Shown here piece by piece: positions 1 to 6,790 of a stretch of 15,938 nucleotides of DNA. Source of the DNA: Candidatus Saccharimonadota bacterium (GTDB taxonomy: Bacteria; Patescibacteriota; Saccharimonadia; Saccharimonadales; UBA4665); the NCBI GenBank assembly GCA_028289265.1, contig JAQGGU010000085.1, positions 1-15,938 of the forward strand, in the 5' to 3' direction. A program made the translations under genes and the position numbers. A model generated the notes under the pieces. It did no database searches, was not told where the DNA came from, and saw nothing but the letters and a program-made list of their open reading frames with translations. Numbering within the stretch: the first letter of the stretch is position 1; each line of letters opens with the position of its first letter.

Positions 1-440
1 GTCCTATCAACGGCAAGGGCATCGATGGTCATGCCTTCCGGAACGACTCCAATCGTCTGTTTCATACGAACTACCAAGTTACTAAACAAACCGAAAGCTT
101 CTTCTACGTCAGTAACCGCGTCCTCAACACCCATGCTGGCGTTGATGATGGCTGGCAGACTGACGAGATCCTCTTCCTCAGGAAACTTGAGGGCGACGGG
201 GGTGTTGTGACCATCATATACTACCTCGCTGTCCTGCAAACCCGTCTCATGAAGCGCCTCGGAAATATGAAAGTCATAATCTGTAGTGGGCATCAAATAC
301 GTTGCCCCCTCGTGGTCCATAAGCGTGATAGCAGCCAGATCATTCCTGAGTGCTGTCGGAGGGTTGACCTCATTAAGAACAGGCGCAGAAGGCCACAAAT
401 CGCGGATCTCACGCTTATTATGTTGTGGGGTTTCGCTAAT
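1..440 (-). CDS. Unrecognised protein, 5' part only (runs off left edge), probable ATT start
   Basis: An open frame on the minus strand runs from 440 to the window edge without a stop (about 146 codons; the C-terminus is missing). No ATG, GTG or TTG lies between the upstream in-frame stop and the region behind the ribosome-binding site. An ATT at 440-438 sits eight bases after an AAGGA motif and is the best start; the first in-frame ATG is about 40 codons in and has no ribosome-binding site. The predicted protein begins ISETPQHNKREIRDLW, is acidic and lacks membrane segments. I do not recognise the family. A consensus-like promoter lies upstream (482-510). Plus-strand frames over the same bases are shadows. 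The reading frame is fairly secure; the start is less so. Confidence 0.65.
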   Translation of the reverse strand, partial: MSETPQHNKREIRDLWPSAPVLNEVNPPTALRNDLAAITLMDHEGATYLMPTTDYDFHISEALHETGLQDSEVVYDGHNTPVALKFPEEEDLVSLPAIINASMGVEDAVTDVEEAFGLFSNLVVRMKQTIGVVPEGMTIDALAVDR

Positions 441-481
441 GGTAGATATCCTTATGATTATTGAAGTGATTTATATACTAT

Positions 482-510
482 AATGTACTACATAATCAAT
501 GAATTGTCAA
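482..510 (-). promoter_or_regulatory. Sigma-70-type promoter of the left-edge gene
   Basis: On the minus strand, a perfect TTGACA (510-505) is followed by a 17-bp spacer and TACATT (487-482), which matches four of six bases of the -10 consensus. It points toward the left-edge gene and leaves a leader of roughly 35 nt containing AAGGA. Confidence 0.55.
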
Positions 511-546
511 TGTGCTTATGCCGTTCCGATTCCCCTGTTCACATCG

Positions 547-555
547 TGGTAAACT
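547..555 (+). promoter_or_regulatory. Extended -10 promoter candidate of rocF
   Basis: TGG followed by TAAACT (550-555) forms an extended -10 element that ends six bases before the rocF ATG. Transcription would start at or next to the start codon, so GGAG at 556-559 could instead act as a Shine-Dalgarno for a promoter further upstream. No good -35 is visible. Confidence 0.35.
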
Positions 556-561
556 GGAGTA

Positions 562-1494
562 ATGACACAAGCCACACTTATAGGAGCTCCGCTCGATCTT
601 GGCGCCGAAAACCTTGGCGTCGACATCGGACCGAATGCTTTTAGATACCAGCACCTTATTCAGAAACTTGCTACCGCCGACCTTGAGGTACATGACAATG
701 GCAATATAAGCGTCACTGAGCGCAAGAAACTACAGCCTGGGAATCCTCGCCTGAAATACGCCGCGGAAATTATCCGCGTTAACGAAGAACTCGCCAGGCA
801 GACAGAAGAGGCTATCCGCGGAGGCAATAAAGCCATCGTCCTGGGTGGAGACCATTCACTCACACTTGGTACAGTTAGCGGCGCATCAGCTGCAGTCGAC
901 GGCAATATAGGCGTTATTTACTTTGATGCCCATGGCGACATGAACACCGATGAGACGACACTTTCCGGCAACATCCACGGCATGCACTTGGCCTCTCTTA
1001 TGGGTTTTGGTGCACCTGAGTTGGCTCATGCCTATGGCGAGCGGGTAAAACTGCCCAAAGAAAACCTATTGCATGTCGGCGGCAGCGACTTCGACCAGGC
1101 AGAAATTGATCTGATTGAACGCGAAAAACTGCAGACATTCACTCTATTTGACCTGCTCACTTCAAACCTCGCTCCCCTTTTAGCCAAAATTGACGAGCTG
1201 GCTTCACGCGTACCAAACATATGGGTGAGCCTCGATTTGGATTCTATTGATCGTGTCTACGCTCCCGGAGCCGGCATGCCTAACCCCAAGGGACTTACTT
1301 ACCGCGAGATCGCGACTATCGCCGAATATATCGGTCGCGAATGTAACGTCGTCGGTGTTGACGTCGTTGAATACAATCCGCTGCAGGATGAGCAAAACAA
1401 GACTGCCGAACTCGGCATCGAACTCATCGCCAAGTTCCTCGGCAAAGAATACAGCTGGTACACCGGCTACATGTCCCGCAACCAAGTCGGCTGA
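562..1494 (+). CDS. rocF: Arginase (L-arginine to ornithine and urea)
   Basis: Arginase/ureohydrolase family, 310 residues, which is a normal length. All binuclear manganese ligands are visible: His98 in GGDHS, Asp122/His124/Asp126 in DAHGD, and Asp225/Asp227 in SLDLDSID. His139 in GNIHGM and Glu270 in VEYNP match the catalytic and substrate-guiding positions of known arginases. The N-terminus (GAPLDLGAENLGVDIGP) and the C-terminal NKTAELGIELI segment resemble Bacillus-type RocF rather than agmatinase. The usual DP after SxDxDxxD is DR here (Asp230-Arg231), a small deviation. The enzyme is soluble and cytoplasmic and would hydrolyse arginine to ornithine and urea. No partner genes for urea or ornithine use lie nearby. 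The ATG at 562 is preceded by GGAG and by an extended -10 box. It is divergently transcribed from the left-edge gene. Confidence 0.93.
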   Translation: MTQATLIGAPLDLGAENLGVDIGPNAFRYQHLIQKLATADLEVHDNGNISVTERKKLQPGNPRLKYAAEIIRVNEELARQTEEAIRGGNKAIVLGGDHSLTLGTVSGASAAVDGNIGVIYFDAHGDMNTDETTLSGNIHGMHLASLMGFGAPELAHAYGERVKLPKENLLHVGGSDFDQAEIDLIEREKLQTFTLFDLLTSNLAPLLAKIDELASRVPNIWVSLDLDSIDRVYAPGAGMPNPKGLTYREIATIAEYIGRECNVVGVDVVEYNPLQDEQNKTAELGIELIAKFLGKEYSWYTGYMSRNQVG

Positions 1495-1510
1495 TTCAAC
1501 AACACCATTC

Positions 1511-1539
1511 TCGACATTACCCCTGTTATTTATTATCAT
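1511..1539 (+). promoter_or_regulatory. Promoter candidate for the 61-residue ORF
   Basis: TCGACA (1511-1516) and TATCAT (1534-1539) are separated by exactly 17 bp. The -10 ends nine bases before the ATG at 1549, which lacks a Shine-Dalgarno, so the transcript would be almost leaderless. Confidence 0.35.
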
Positions 1540-1548
1540 ACTAATAAC

Positions 1549-1734
1549 ATGACCGGGCCAGAAAATAATCATGAAGAGAACGAGACACCGATTGAAGAAT
1601 CGGAGTCTACCCGTATACTGCGGGAAGCCTTCGGATTATTAAGTGAATATGGTTTCGATACTACCGTGACCGACAAAGGCGACCATACGGAAATCGAGGG
1701 TCCGGACACCGAACCGCCCGCTACGCAGCCCTAG
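1549..1734 (+). CDS. Small acidic hypothetical protein
   Basis: A 61-codon frame encoding a very acidic N-terminus (EENETPIEESES), a likely amphipathic helix (STRILREAFGLLSEYGF), a short beta-like stretch (DTTVTDKGDHTEIEG) and a Pro-rich tail. No known domain is recognised. It lies about 54 bp after arginase on the same strand. Its 3' end overlaps the convergent 390-residue gene by 14 bp. No Shine-Dalgarno is seen, but a TCGACA-N17-TATCAT promoter-like arrangement ends just before the ATG. The alternation of acidic and hydrophobic residues looks like a real small protein rather than a chance frame, but it could be spurious. Confidence 0.5.
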   Translation: MTGPENNHEENETPIEESESTRILREAFGLLSEYGFDTTVTDKGDHTEIEGPDTEPPATQP

Positions 1735-2893
1735 ATTTGGGCAACATAAATGGCTTGACTACTTCACTCACTAGCGGCAGCTGAGCCACAGGGCTTTGAT
1801 ATCTGCCGCTGGCATAGACTTGTCGCAAGCTTCTAGCAATATCGAATATGGTCCGCATACTTACATTTCGCGCGGCTACAACGTCTATTGCAGGGTGATA
1901 ATTTCTCTCTCCCTCGCTACCCATTTTCATTTGCCACAGGCGTGAGCCAACCACATGATCGTCGCGTGTCACCCGTGTATGCACGAGGTCAAAAGAGCGC
2001 TTACGAAGCGTGCCTCCTGGATGCATGGGATGTTCTTCGCTATCGAAAGCTGTGCGTATTTGGCTATGGTCACCCTTGAGATCAGACGAAAGATACACGA
2101 GGTGCCTTACGGTAATAGTAGTCAGAAGTTCAAAAGCGTTACCAGACAAATTCCTGGGTTGGCCTCCTTTGTCCAGTAAATCTTCATACCGTAACAAATC
2201 TTCAGCCTGCCCTCGCAGTAAGCCGGCGGCCTCTCGGCGATATGCCTTAACTCCCTGCCTCGCCCGGCATGCACTGCGAATATTCTGGCTCAAGCGATGG
2301 AAGTTGATATCGGCTAAAAGCTGGCCGGTATGAATCTTTTCTTTATCCCAAGGTGTATCGGCTCTGTAGTTTCGTCCGTACATAGCCCCAGCTACTTCTA
2401 ATAATGCTGTCTGGCGGGCGCTATCCCGCTCTACCAGAGCAGCCTTGTGTACGAGTTGGCTTCCAAGTTTTAAAGCTCGTGACGGTTTCTGGTCCGTCAT
2501 ATCACCCAGCTGTTCGGCTACGTCAAGAAACGCTTCAGGGACATTCTTAGGATCGGGTATCCTCACTACCGGGAACTCACTGGGGCCGCCCTCATGATTC
2601 GTCCTGAGCAATATGGCTGCACCCCTCAGCAAATCACCTTCACCATACTGCATATGATTGAACGACCCTAATGATGAGTCCCATGCAAGTACGGCTTTGT
2701 ATGGAAAAGTGTCGTCTGGTTCTCGTACGAATGCAGCACCAACAAGAGTGGCCCTATGAAGTGCCTTGGCACCTAGTAAGTCCGGGTCGGCAGCATCGTG
2801 CCGAGCCCAATAGTCGAGATAGTTTTGGCCACCTTCAATGGGCGCAGGAACTTCCAACGACGTAAAAGACACAGAAGGAGACGACTCACTCAT
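1721..2893 (-). CDS. Unknown 390-residue protein with a PD-(D/E)xK-like C-terminal pattern
   Basis: A long, clean reading frame of 390 residues, soluble and without a signal peptide or membrane segment. I do not recognise a family. Residues 140-240 look helical and basic. The C-terminal part contains GNAFELLTTITVRHLV (Glu255 in a helix), then RSFDLVHTR (Asp302), then a strand RLWQMKM (Gln321, Lys323). That order, helix-Glu, strand-Asp, strand-(E/Q)xK, is the layout of PD-(D/E)xK nuclease folds, some of which use Gln in place of the second acid. This is inference from spacing only; no restriction or toxin partner lies beside it. The ATG at 2893 follows a consensus promoter carrying a palindrome, with no strong ribosome-binding site. 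The 3' end overlaps the convergent 61-residue ORF by 14 bp. Confidence 0.85.
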   Translation of the reverse strand: MSESSPSVSFTSLEVPAPIEGGQNYLDYWARHDAADPDLLGAKALHRATLVGAAFVREPDDTFPYKAVLAWDSSLGSFNHMQYGEGDLLRGAAILLRTNHEGGPSEFPVVRIPDPKNVPEAFLDVAEQLGDMTDQKPSRALKLGSQLVHKAALVERDSARQTALLEVAGAMYGRNYRADTPWDKEKIHTGQLLADINFHRLSQNIRSACRARQGVKAYRREAAGLLRGQAEDLLRYEDLLDKGGQPRNLSGNAFELLTTITVRHLVYLSSDLKGDHSQIRTAFDSEEHPMHPGGTLRKRSFDLVHTRVTRDDHVVGSRLWQMKMGSEGERNYHPAIDVVAARNVSMRTIFDIARSLRQVYASGRYQSPVAQLPLVSEVVKPFMLPKSRAA

Positions 2894-2915
2894 TACTTTA
2901 CGCTTACGCTTACTT

Positions 2916-2937
2916 TATAAGATAATTATATCTTATA
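2916..2937. promoter_or_regulatory. Operator-like palindrome over the -10 box
   Basis: A perfect inverted repeat with 9-bp arms, TATAAGATA (2916-2924) and TATCTTATA (2929-2937), with a 4-bp centre. It overlaps the -10 hexamer and the predicted start point, where a dimeric repressor would block polymerase. As RNA it would be incomplete, because part of it lies upstream of the start point, so a DNA-level operator is the better reading. Confidence 0.45.
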
Positions 2938-2952
2938 CTAGCATATTGTCAA
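2925..2952 (-). promoter_or_regulatory. Consensus promoter of the 390-residue gene
   Basis: On the minus strand, TTGACA (2952-2947), a 16-bp spacer and TATAAT (2930-2925) are both perfect matches to the vegetative consensus, the strongest promoter in the window. The predicted start of transcription is near 2918, about 25 nt before the ATG. Confidence 0.75.
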
Positions 2953-2966
2953 ATGTAATTAAATGG

Positions 2967-4277
2967 TTACTTGGGCGTTCTTTTAAGCGATATAACTGCC
3001 TTGTGCGCGGTGCCGATCTCGTCCCATTTGTGTTCGCCGTCTTTGCGCTCGATGGTCTTCTCGTGGCCCTTACCGAGTAAAAGCACAGTATCCCCTTTGC
3101 CGGCACGCTTGATGGCATATGTAATGGCTTCGGTGCGGTCGTGGATCAGGAAGAGGTCGCGCTCTCGGACTTTGCCTTCCTTTTCTGCTCCTTGGGCTAT
3201 CTGCTCCATGATGTGGTAGCCGTCAGCGTCGCGGTCGTCTTCTTCAGTGACGATAACTTCGTCGGCATATTTACCGGCCAAGCGGCCCTGCACGCCGCGC
3301 TTCTTCTCGTCGCGCCGACCAGCAGAACCGAACATGACGATCAGCTTGCCCTTTACGACGGGTCTGAGATCTTTGAATAATTTTTCGAAAGCGTCCGGGG
3401 TGTGCGCGAAGTCGACGATGACACTAAAATCTTGGCCTTCTTCGATGGTAGTCATGCGGCCTTCGACTCCTTCCAGCGCAGCAATCCCCTTCTCTATTTG
3501 TTCGTCAGTAAGTCCGACGGCGATTCCGGCACCCACAGCTGCCAAGGCATTTGATATATTGAACGAACCCGGCAGGTTTACCTTGATATTCAGTTCCCTA
3601 CTTTCGTATTTAGCGATAAAAGTGCTGCCGTGGGGAGTAGAGACGATATCTGTCGCCTGCAGCTGTCCTTCCTTCAGGCCATAAGTGATAGGGAATGGTA
3701 CAGCACCAGCGAAGTGACTAACTGAAGGATCTTCGGCATTCACGATGCCGGTACGGAGGCCTTTCTTATTCTTTGCGGCTAGTTCAAATAATTTGACCTT
3801 GGCCTTCCGGTAGTCCTCAAACGACTTGTGCCAACCAGAGTCATCTTCAGTAAGGTTCGTCATAACTGCCACAGAATACGGCACACCCCATACACGGTTC
3901 TGGGCTAGTGCCTGCGATGTCGTCTCAAGCACGAGCCACTCAACTCCTTGTCCCCGCATCCATTTGAGCCGCTTCATGAGCTCCGGCTGCGACACGCTGG
4001 TCATGTGGTGCATCTGCGGCTGCACCTTCCTGCCTGCTCCATATGCAACGGTCGTCATGAAGCCCGTCTTATAGCCGGCTTCGTGTAACATACGATGGAT
4101 CATGTATGTAGTAGAGGTTTTACCATTGGTGCCGGTCACGCCGATGACTTTCATGCCCCGTCCGGGGAAACCATTAATTGTGTTCAGCAGTACTGCTTCG
4201 CCCAGGTGCCCGTAAGGCTCAATGGCCGGAAAGAGGCCGGTTGGTATTACTTTTTTAACTATTTTTCGTATATCCAT
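2967..4277 (-). CDS. MurE-type Mur ligase with a reduced N-terminal domain
   Basis: An ATP-dependent amide ligase of the Mur family, expected to add the third residue to UDP-MurNAc-Ala-Glu in peptidoglycan synthesis in the cytoplasm. Numbered from the ATG at 4277 (436 residues), it has the P-loop GVTGTNGKTST (46-56), the carbamylated-lysine region YRKAKVKLF (Lys160 as the likely residue), GRMTTI (273-278), VDFAHTPDAFEKL (288-300), typical of MurE, and GKGHE (402-406). Two things are odd. Only about 45 residues precede the P-loop, against roughly 110 in E. coli MurE, so the UDP-binding first domain is mostly missing. The amino-acid-selecting DNPR motif is replaced by EEDDRDAD (345-352), and the usual SSHAL is TSQAL. 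The substrate amino acid therefore cannot be predicted. A TTG at 4301 in frame would lie inside a hairpin, so ATG 4277 is preferred. Confidence 0.85.
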   Translation of the reverse strand: MDIRKIVKKVIPTGLFPAIEPYGHLGEAVLLNTINGFPGRGMKVIGVTGTNGKTSTTYMIHRMLHEAGYKTGFMTTVAYGAGRKVQPQMHHMTSVSQPELMKRLKWMRGQGVEWLVLETTSQALAQNRVWGVPYSVAVMTNLTEDDSGWHKSFEDYRKAKVKLFELAAKNKKGLRTGIVNAEDPSVSHFAGAVPFPITYGLKEGQLQATDIVSTPHGSTFIAKYESRELNIKVNLPGSFNISNALAAVGAGIAVGLTDEQIEKGIAALEGVEGRMTTIEEGQDFSVIVDFAHTPDAFEKLFKDLRPVVKGKLIVMFGSAGRRDEKKRGVQGRLAGKYADEVIVTEEDDRDADGYHIMEQIAQGAEKEGKVRERDLFLIHDRTEAITYAIKRAGKGDTVLLLGKGHEKTIERKDGEHKWDEIGTAHKAVISLKRTPK

Positions 4278-4284
4278 AAGTGTA

Positions 4285-4290
4285 AGTATA
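4285..4290 (-). promoter_or_regulatory. -10 box candidate of the Mur ligase
   Basis: TATACT on the minus strand ends seven bases before the ATG at 4277, with no Shine-Dalgarno in between. This favours a leaderless transcript from ATG 4277 over the TTG at 4301. No -35 is convincing at the right spacing. Confidence 0.35.
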
Positions 4291-4299
4291 CCCTGTTCC

Positions 4300-4340
4300 A
4301 ACTTAAGACCCCCAGCTATTACTACTGGGGGTCTTAAGTT
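4300..4340. terminator. Perfect 16-bp stem-loop between two minus-strand genes
   Basis: Arms 4300-4315 and 4325-4340 pair over 16 consecutive bases (outer AACTTAAG, inner ACCCCCAG) around a 9-nt loop. It lies 11 bases after the stop of the 97-residue gene, where a terminator is expected. There is no U-tract on either strand, so it may be a weak terminator, a transcript stabiliser or a processing site. Confidence 0.6.
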
Positions 4341-4351
4341 ATCACTAGTGT

Positions 4352-4645
4352 CTATATTTTATCAGCGCTCTCGGCGAGTTCGCCTAAAAGTATGTCGTAC
4401 TCATCCTGAGCGATCTGTTCGAACTCAGGAATATTCTTCTGCAACCACGCGGTTGTTTCTTCCTGGTCACCATTTTTAGAGAGCTCCATGAGGTGCTTTG
4501 CCTGGTCATCATCAAGCAAATCGATGACCGTCATGCCGACTCGCTCGTTAAGTGTTGTCTCGAAGTGTTCGACAAGAACCTGCTCCTCATCATCACTTTT
4601 GTGAATACCGAGGTCATGCAATGTAGCAGTAGTAATGAGATTCAT
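4352..4645 (-). CDS. Small acidic protein, DUF5663-like
   Basis: 97 residues, strongly acidic and mostly helical. The pattern is a short N-terminal strand or helix (LITTATLHDLGI), a run of acidic residues, a helix with a conserved-looking VIDLLDDDQAKHLMEL, then AWLQKNIPEFEQIAQDEYDILLGEL. This resembles the small DUF5663 proteins I recall from Patescibacteria; the assignment is from memory of the pattern, and the function is unknown. The ATG at 4645 has a good Shine-Dalgarno (AAGGA, eight bases upstream). It lies about 40 bp downstream of the 292-residue gene in the same direction, so the two could be co-transcribed, with the 4300-4340 hairpin ending the unit. Confidence 0.8.
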   Translation of the reverse strand: MNLITTATLHDLGIHKSDDEEQVLVEHFETTLNERVGMTVIDLLDDDQAKHLMELSKNGDQEETTAWLQKNIPEFEQIAQDEYDILLGELAESADKI

Positions 4646-4688
4646 ATTTTATATTCCTTTTTGTTTTTATGCTTGGTTCAAGCTTATT

Positions 4689-5567
4689 CTACTCTGATTC
4701 GCCGCGCATAGCCTTAAGGCGCTGCTCGGTATCAAACTGGCGGTTCATGCGGTGCGCTTCTTTAAGCATGGCCTTATTAGCCTTCTTGCCAGCACGTTGA
4801 GCACTGTGTTTCTGAACACCAGCGCGGATATCAACCACATTCTCGTGCATAAGTCCGACAGTCTCCATGGCGTATTCCTTACTGGCAATAACCTTGGTGC
4901 GGCCGTAGTCCATTGTCTTTTCAGTGCCATGAGCTACCTTGTCGACACCGTAGCGCACACCCTTAGCGGCAACTTCAGTGGCAATCGCGCCCGTACCGAG
5001 TACGGCGAGACCGCTGAACTTCAAGGCTTCCTTGCCTACGCGTCCGGCGCGGTTCACGCCATTCTTTGAGGTTTCGTATTTGCGGGCTGTGCCTCCGGTA
5101 ACCTTCTCGGAGCGATTCTTTACTGTGGTAAGGAGTGTATCCTTACGTGCTCGAGCCGATTCTGAACGAGCCTTGAGGAAGTTACGGAAACTGTTAATTC
5201 CCTTCTTGCTCGCTTCAGTTACAGCAGAAAATGTCTCTGACAATTTTGTCCCAGCAGTTTGCGTAGCAGTAATAACAGAGTTGCCTACGAGGCGAGCTGC
5301 TTCTTTACCACGCTCAACACGGTTGACATCATTTTCATTAGATGCTGGGCTGATACCAGCTTCTTCAGCTAGGTCAGCGGATCGGTTAACAGGGTCTAAC
5401 GCTAAAATCGAGTCTTCAGCAGTTGTTTCCCGAACGGTGACATCAATTGTTTCTACGGGTGTTTCGAAAGATTTAACTACGACTAAATGTGGGTCGATTG
5501 TTGCGGCGTGTCGACCATAAGTATTAGGGTCAAGACTGCTTTGAGGTGCTTGTTCTGCTACTGACAT
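4689..5567 (-). CDS. Unknown helical, basic 292-residue protein
   Basis: No family is recognised. The N-terminal 80 residues are acidic and low in structure. From about residue 85 onward the chain is Lys/Arg/Ala-rich and amphipathic, with LEA- or apolipoprotein-like repeats (for example GKEAARLVGNSVITATQTAGTK). Residues 181-203 (ALKFSGLAVLGTGAIATEVA and following) form the only hydrophobic segment, borderline for a membrane span. The last 40 residues are strongly basic (QRAGKKANKAMLKEAHRMNR). A membrane- or nucleic-acid-associated structural role is possible but not shown. The start is secure: AGAAGGA precedes the ATG at 5567, and a promoter lies at 5632-5660. It is probably the first gene of a two-gene unit with the DUF5663-like protein. 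Confidence 0.85.
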   Translation of the reverse strand: MSVAEQAPQSSLDPNTYGRHAATIDPHLVVVKSFETPVETIDVTVRETTAEDSILALDPVNRSADLAEEAGISPASNENDVNRVERGKEAARLVGNSVITATQTAGTKLSETFSAVTEASKKGINSFRNFLKARSESARARKDTLLTTVKNRSEKVTGGTARKYETSKNGVNRAGRVGKEALKFSGLAVLGTGAIATEVAAKGVRYGVDKVAHGTEKTMDYGRTKVIASKEYAMETVGLMHENVVDIRAGVQKHSAQRAGKKANKAMLKEAHRMNRQFDTEQRLKAMRGESE

Positions 5568-5631
5568 GATTCTTCCTTCTATCTATACTTACTAAATTAT
5601 TTTTGTTTTGTTGGTTGTGTTTAACTGCCAT

Positions 5632-5660
5632 ATAGTAGCAAAAAGCTAGTGATTTGTCAA
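5632..5660 (-). promoter_or_regulatory. Promoter of the 292-residue gene
   Basis: On the minus strand, TTGACA (5660-5655), a 17-bp spacer and TACTAT (5637-5632). It gives a leader of roughly 55 nt containing the AGAAGGA ribosome-binding site. Confidence 0.55.
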
Positions 5661-5710
5661 TAGTACTGACCTGTTTTTGTGCTTATGGCAAATATAGATG
5701 CTATTAATCG

Positions 5711-5719
5711 TGTTATGCT
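5711..5719 (+). promoter_or_regulatory. Extended -10 candidate of tsaD
   Basis: TGT plus TATGCT (5714-5719) ends nine bases before the GTG start of tsaD. There is no Shine-Dalgarno, consistent with a nearly leaderless transcript. Confidence 0.35.
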
Positions 5720-5728
5720 ATATGCATA

Positions 5729-6790
5729 GTGAAGGTTTTGGGCATTGAGACGAGTTGCGACGAAACGGCTGCTTCCGTAGTAGAAGACGGCCGTGTTTTA
5801 CTGTCCAATGTCGTTGCTAGCAGCATGGATCTGCATGCCCAGTACGGGGGTGTGGTGCCAGAGATCGCCGCGCGCAGCCATATCGAGGCAATAACTCCTG
5901 TCATCAGCGAAGCACTTGAGACAGCAAAGTGCACCTGGGATGATATCGATGCCATCGCCGTAACATACGGAGCCGGACTCGGCGGCAGCCTGCTTATCGG
6001 AGTACTAACCGCGCGGTCGTTGGCCATTGCCTACGATAAGCCCCTTTACGCCATCAACCACGTCGAAGGACACCTCTACGCAAATTTTCTGACGGATACT
6101 ACCCTTCCCTCCTATGTATTACCCGGCAAGCAACCGGAATTCCCCGTACTTGGTCTCATCGTATCAGGCGGACACAGTCAATTGGTGTATTTCCGGGATC
6201 ATTTTGATTACACCTTACTGGGACAGACCAATGATGACGCCATCGGCGAAGCTTTTGATAAGGTAGCCAAGATCCTTGGCCTCCCCTACCCTGGCGGACC
6301 TTCTGTCAGCAAAAAAGCCCTCGAGGGTAACCCGCAGGCCTTCGCACTTCCAAAAGCAAAGCTTACCAATAAGTACGACTTTTCTTTTTCAGGACTTAAA
6401 ACAGCGGTACTACGCCTTGCCCAGGAGCAAATCGGTGAAGACTTCACTTTCCCCTCCACTGCCCTGTCCGACCGCTTATCGGAAAGCCAAAAAGCTGACA
6501 TTGCGGCTAGCTTCCAGCGTATCGCCGTGGAAACAGTAGTGGATAAAGCCGTACTTGCCTACGAAGAATTCCAGCCCAAGACCGTTATCATCGGCGGCGG
6601 CGTGGCAAGCAGTCCGGAACTTCGCCGGCAACTATCAGAAAGACTTCCCTTACCTCTTACATATACTGATCCAAAACTTTGTACAGACAATGGCGCCATG
6701 ATTGCCACACTCGGCTGCTACAAGGCTATGCTCGGAGCCGATGCATCAGACCCCTACACCCTTGACATCGCCCCTAACCTCTCAATGTAG
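5729..6790 (+). CDS. tsaD: tRNA N6-adenosine threonylcarbamoyltransferase TsaD
   Basis: Transfers the threonylcarbamoyl group from threonylcarbamoyl-AMP to A37 of ANN-decoding tRNAs (t6A synthesis), with TsaB and TsaE as usual partners; neither is in this window. The ASKHA fold signatures are intact: GIETSCDETAASVV (5-18), the iron-binding HVEGH (His111, His115), VSGGHSQLVYF (146-156), GEAFDKVAKILGLPYPGGP (173-191), DFSFSGLKTAV, GGGVASSPELR and CTDNGAMIA with Asp320. Its 353 residues are standard for the family. Translation starts at GTG 5729; no other in-frame start exists close upstream and there is no ribosome-binding site. The 3' end overlaps the convergent 162-residue gene by 17 bp. Confidence 0.96.
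   Translation: MKVLGIETSCDETAASVVEDGRVLLSNVVASSMDLHAQYGGVVPEIAARSHIEAITPVISEALETAKCTWDDIDAIAVTYGAGLGGSLLIGVLTARSLAIAYDKPLYAINHVEGHLYANFLTDTTLPSYVLPGKQPEFPVLGLIVSGGHSQLVYFRDHFDYTLLGQTNDDAIGEAFDKVAKILGLPYPGGPSVSKKALEGNPQAFALPKAKLTNKYDFSFSGLKTAVLRLAQEQIGEDFTFPSTALSDRLSESQKADIAASFQRIAVETVVDKAVLAYEEFQPKTVIIGGGVASSPELRRQLSERLPLPLTYTDPKLCTDNGAMIATLGCYKAMLGADASDPYTLDIAPNLSM

Noticed and set aside
25..483. Plus-strand frames at the left edge
   Set aside because: They lack ribosome-binding sites and lie opposite a longer minus-strand frame with a promoter and Shine-Dalgarno.
2967..4301. TTG start at 4301 for the Mur ligase
   Set aside because: The codon lies in the arm of a perfect hairpin. ATG 4277 is seven bases after a TATACT box, and the extra eight residues (MEQGILTL) add no family feature.
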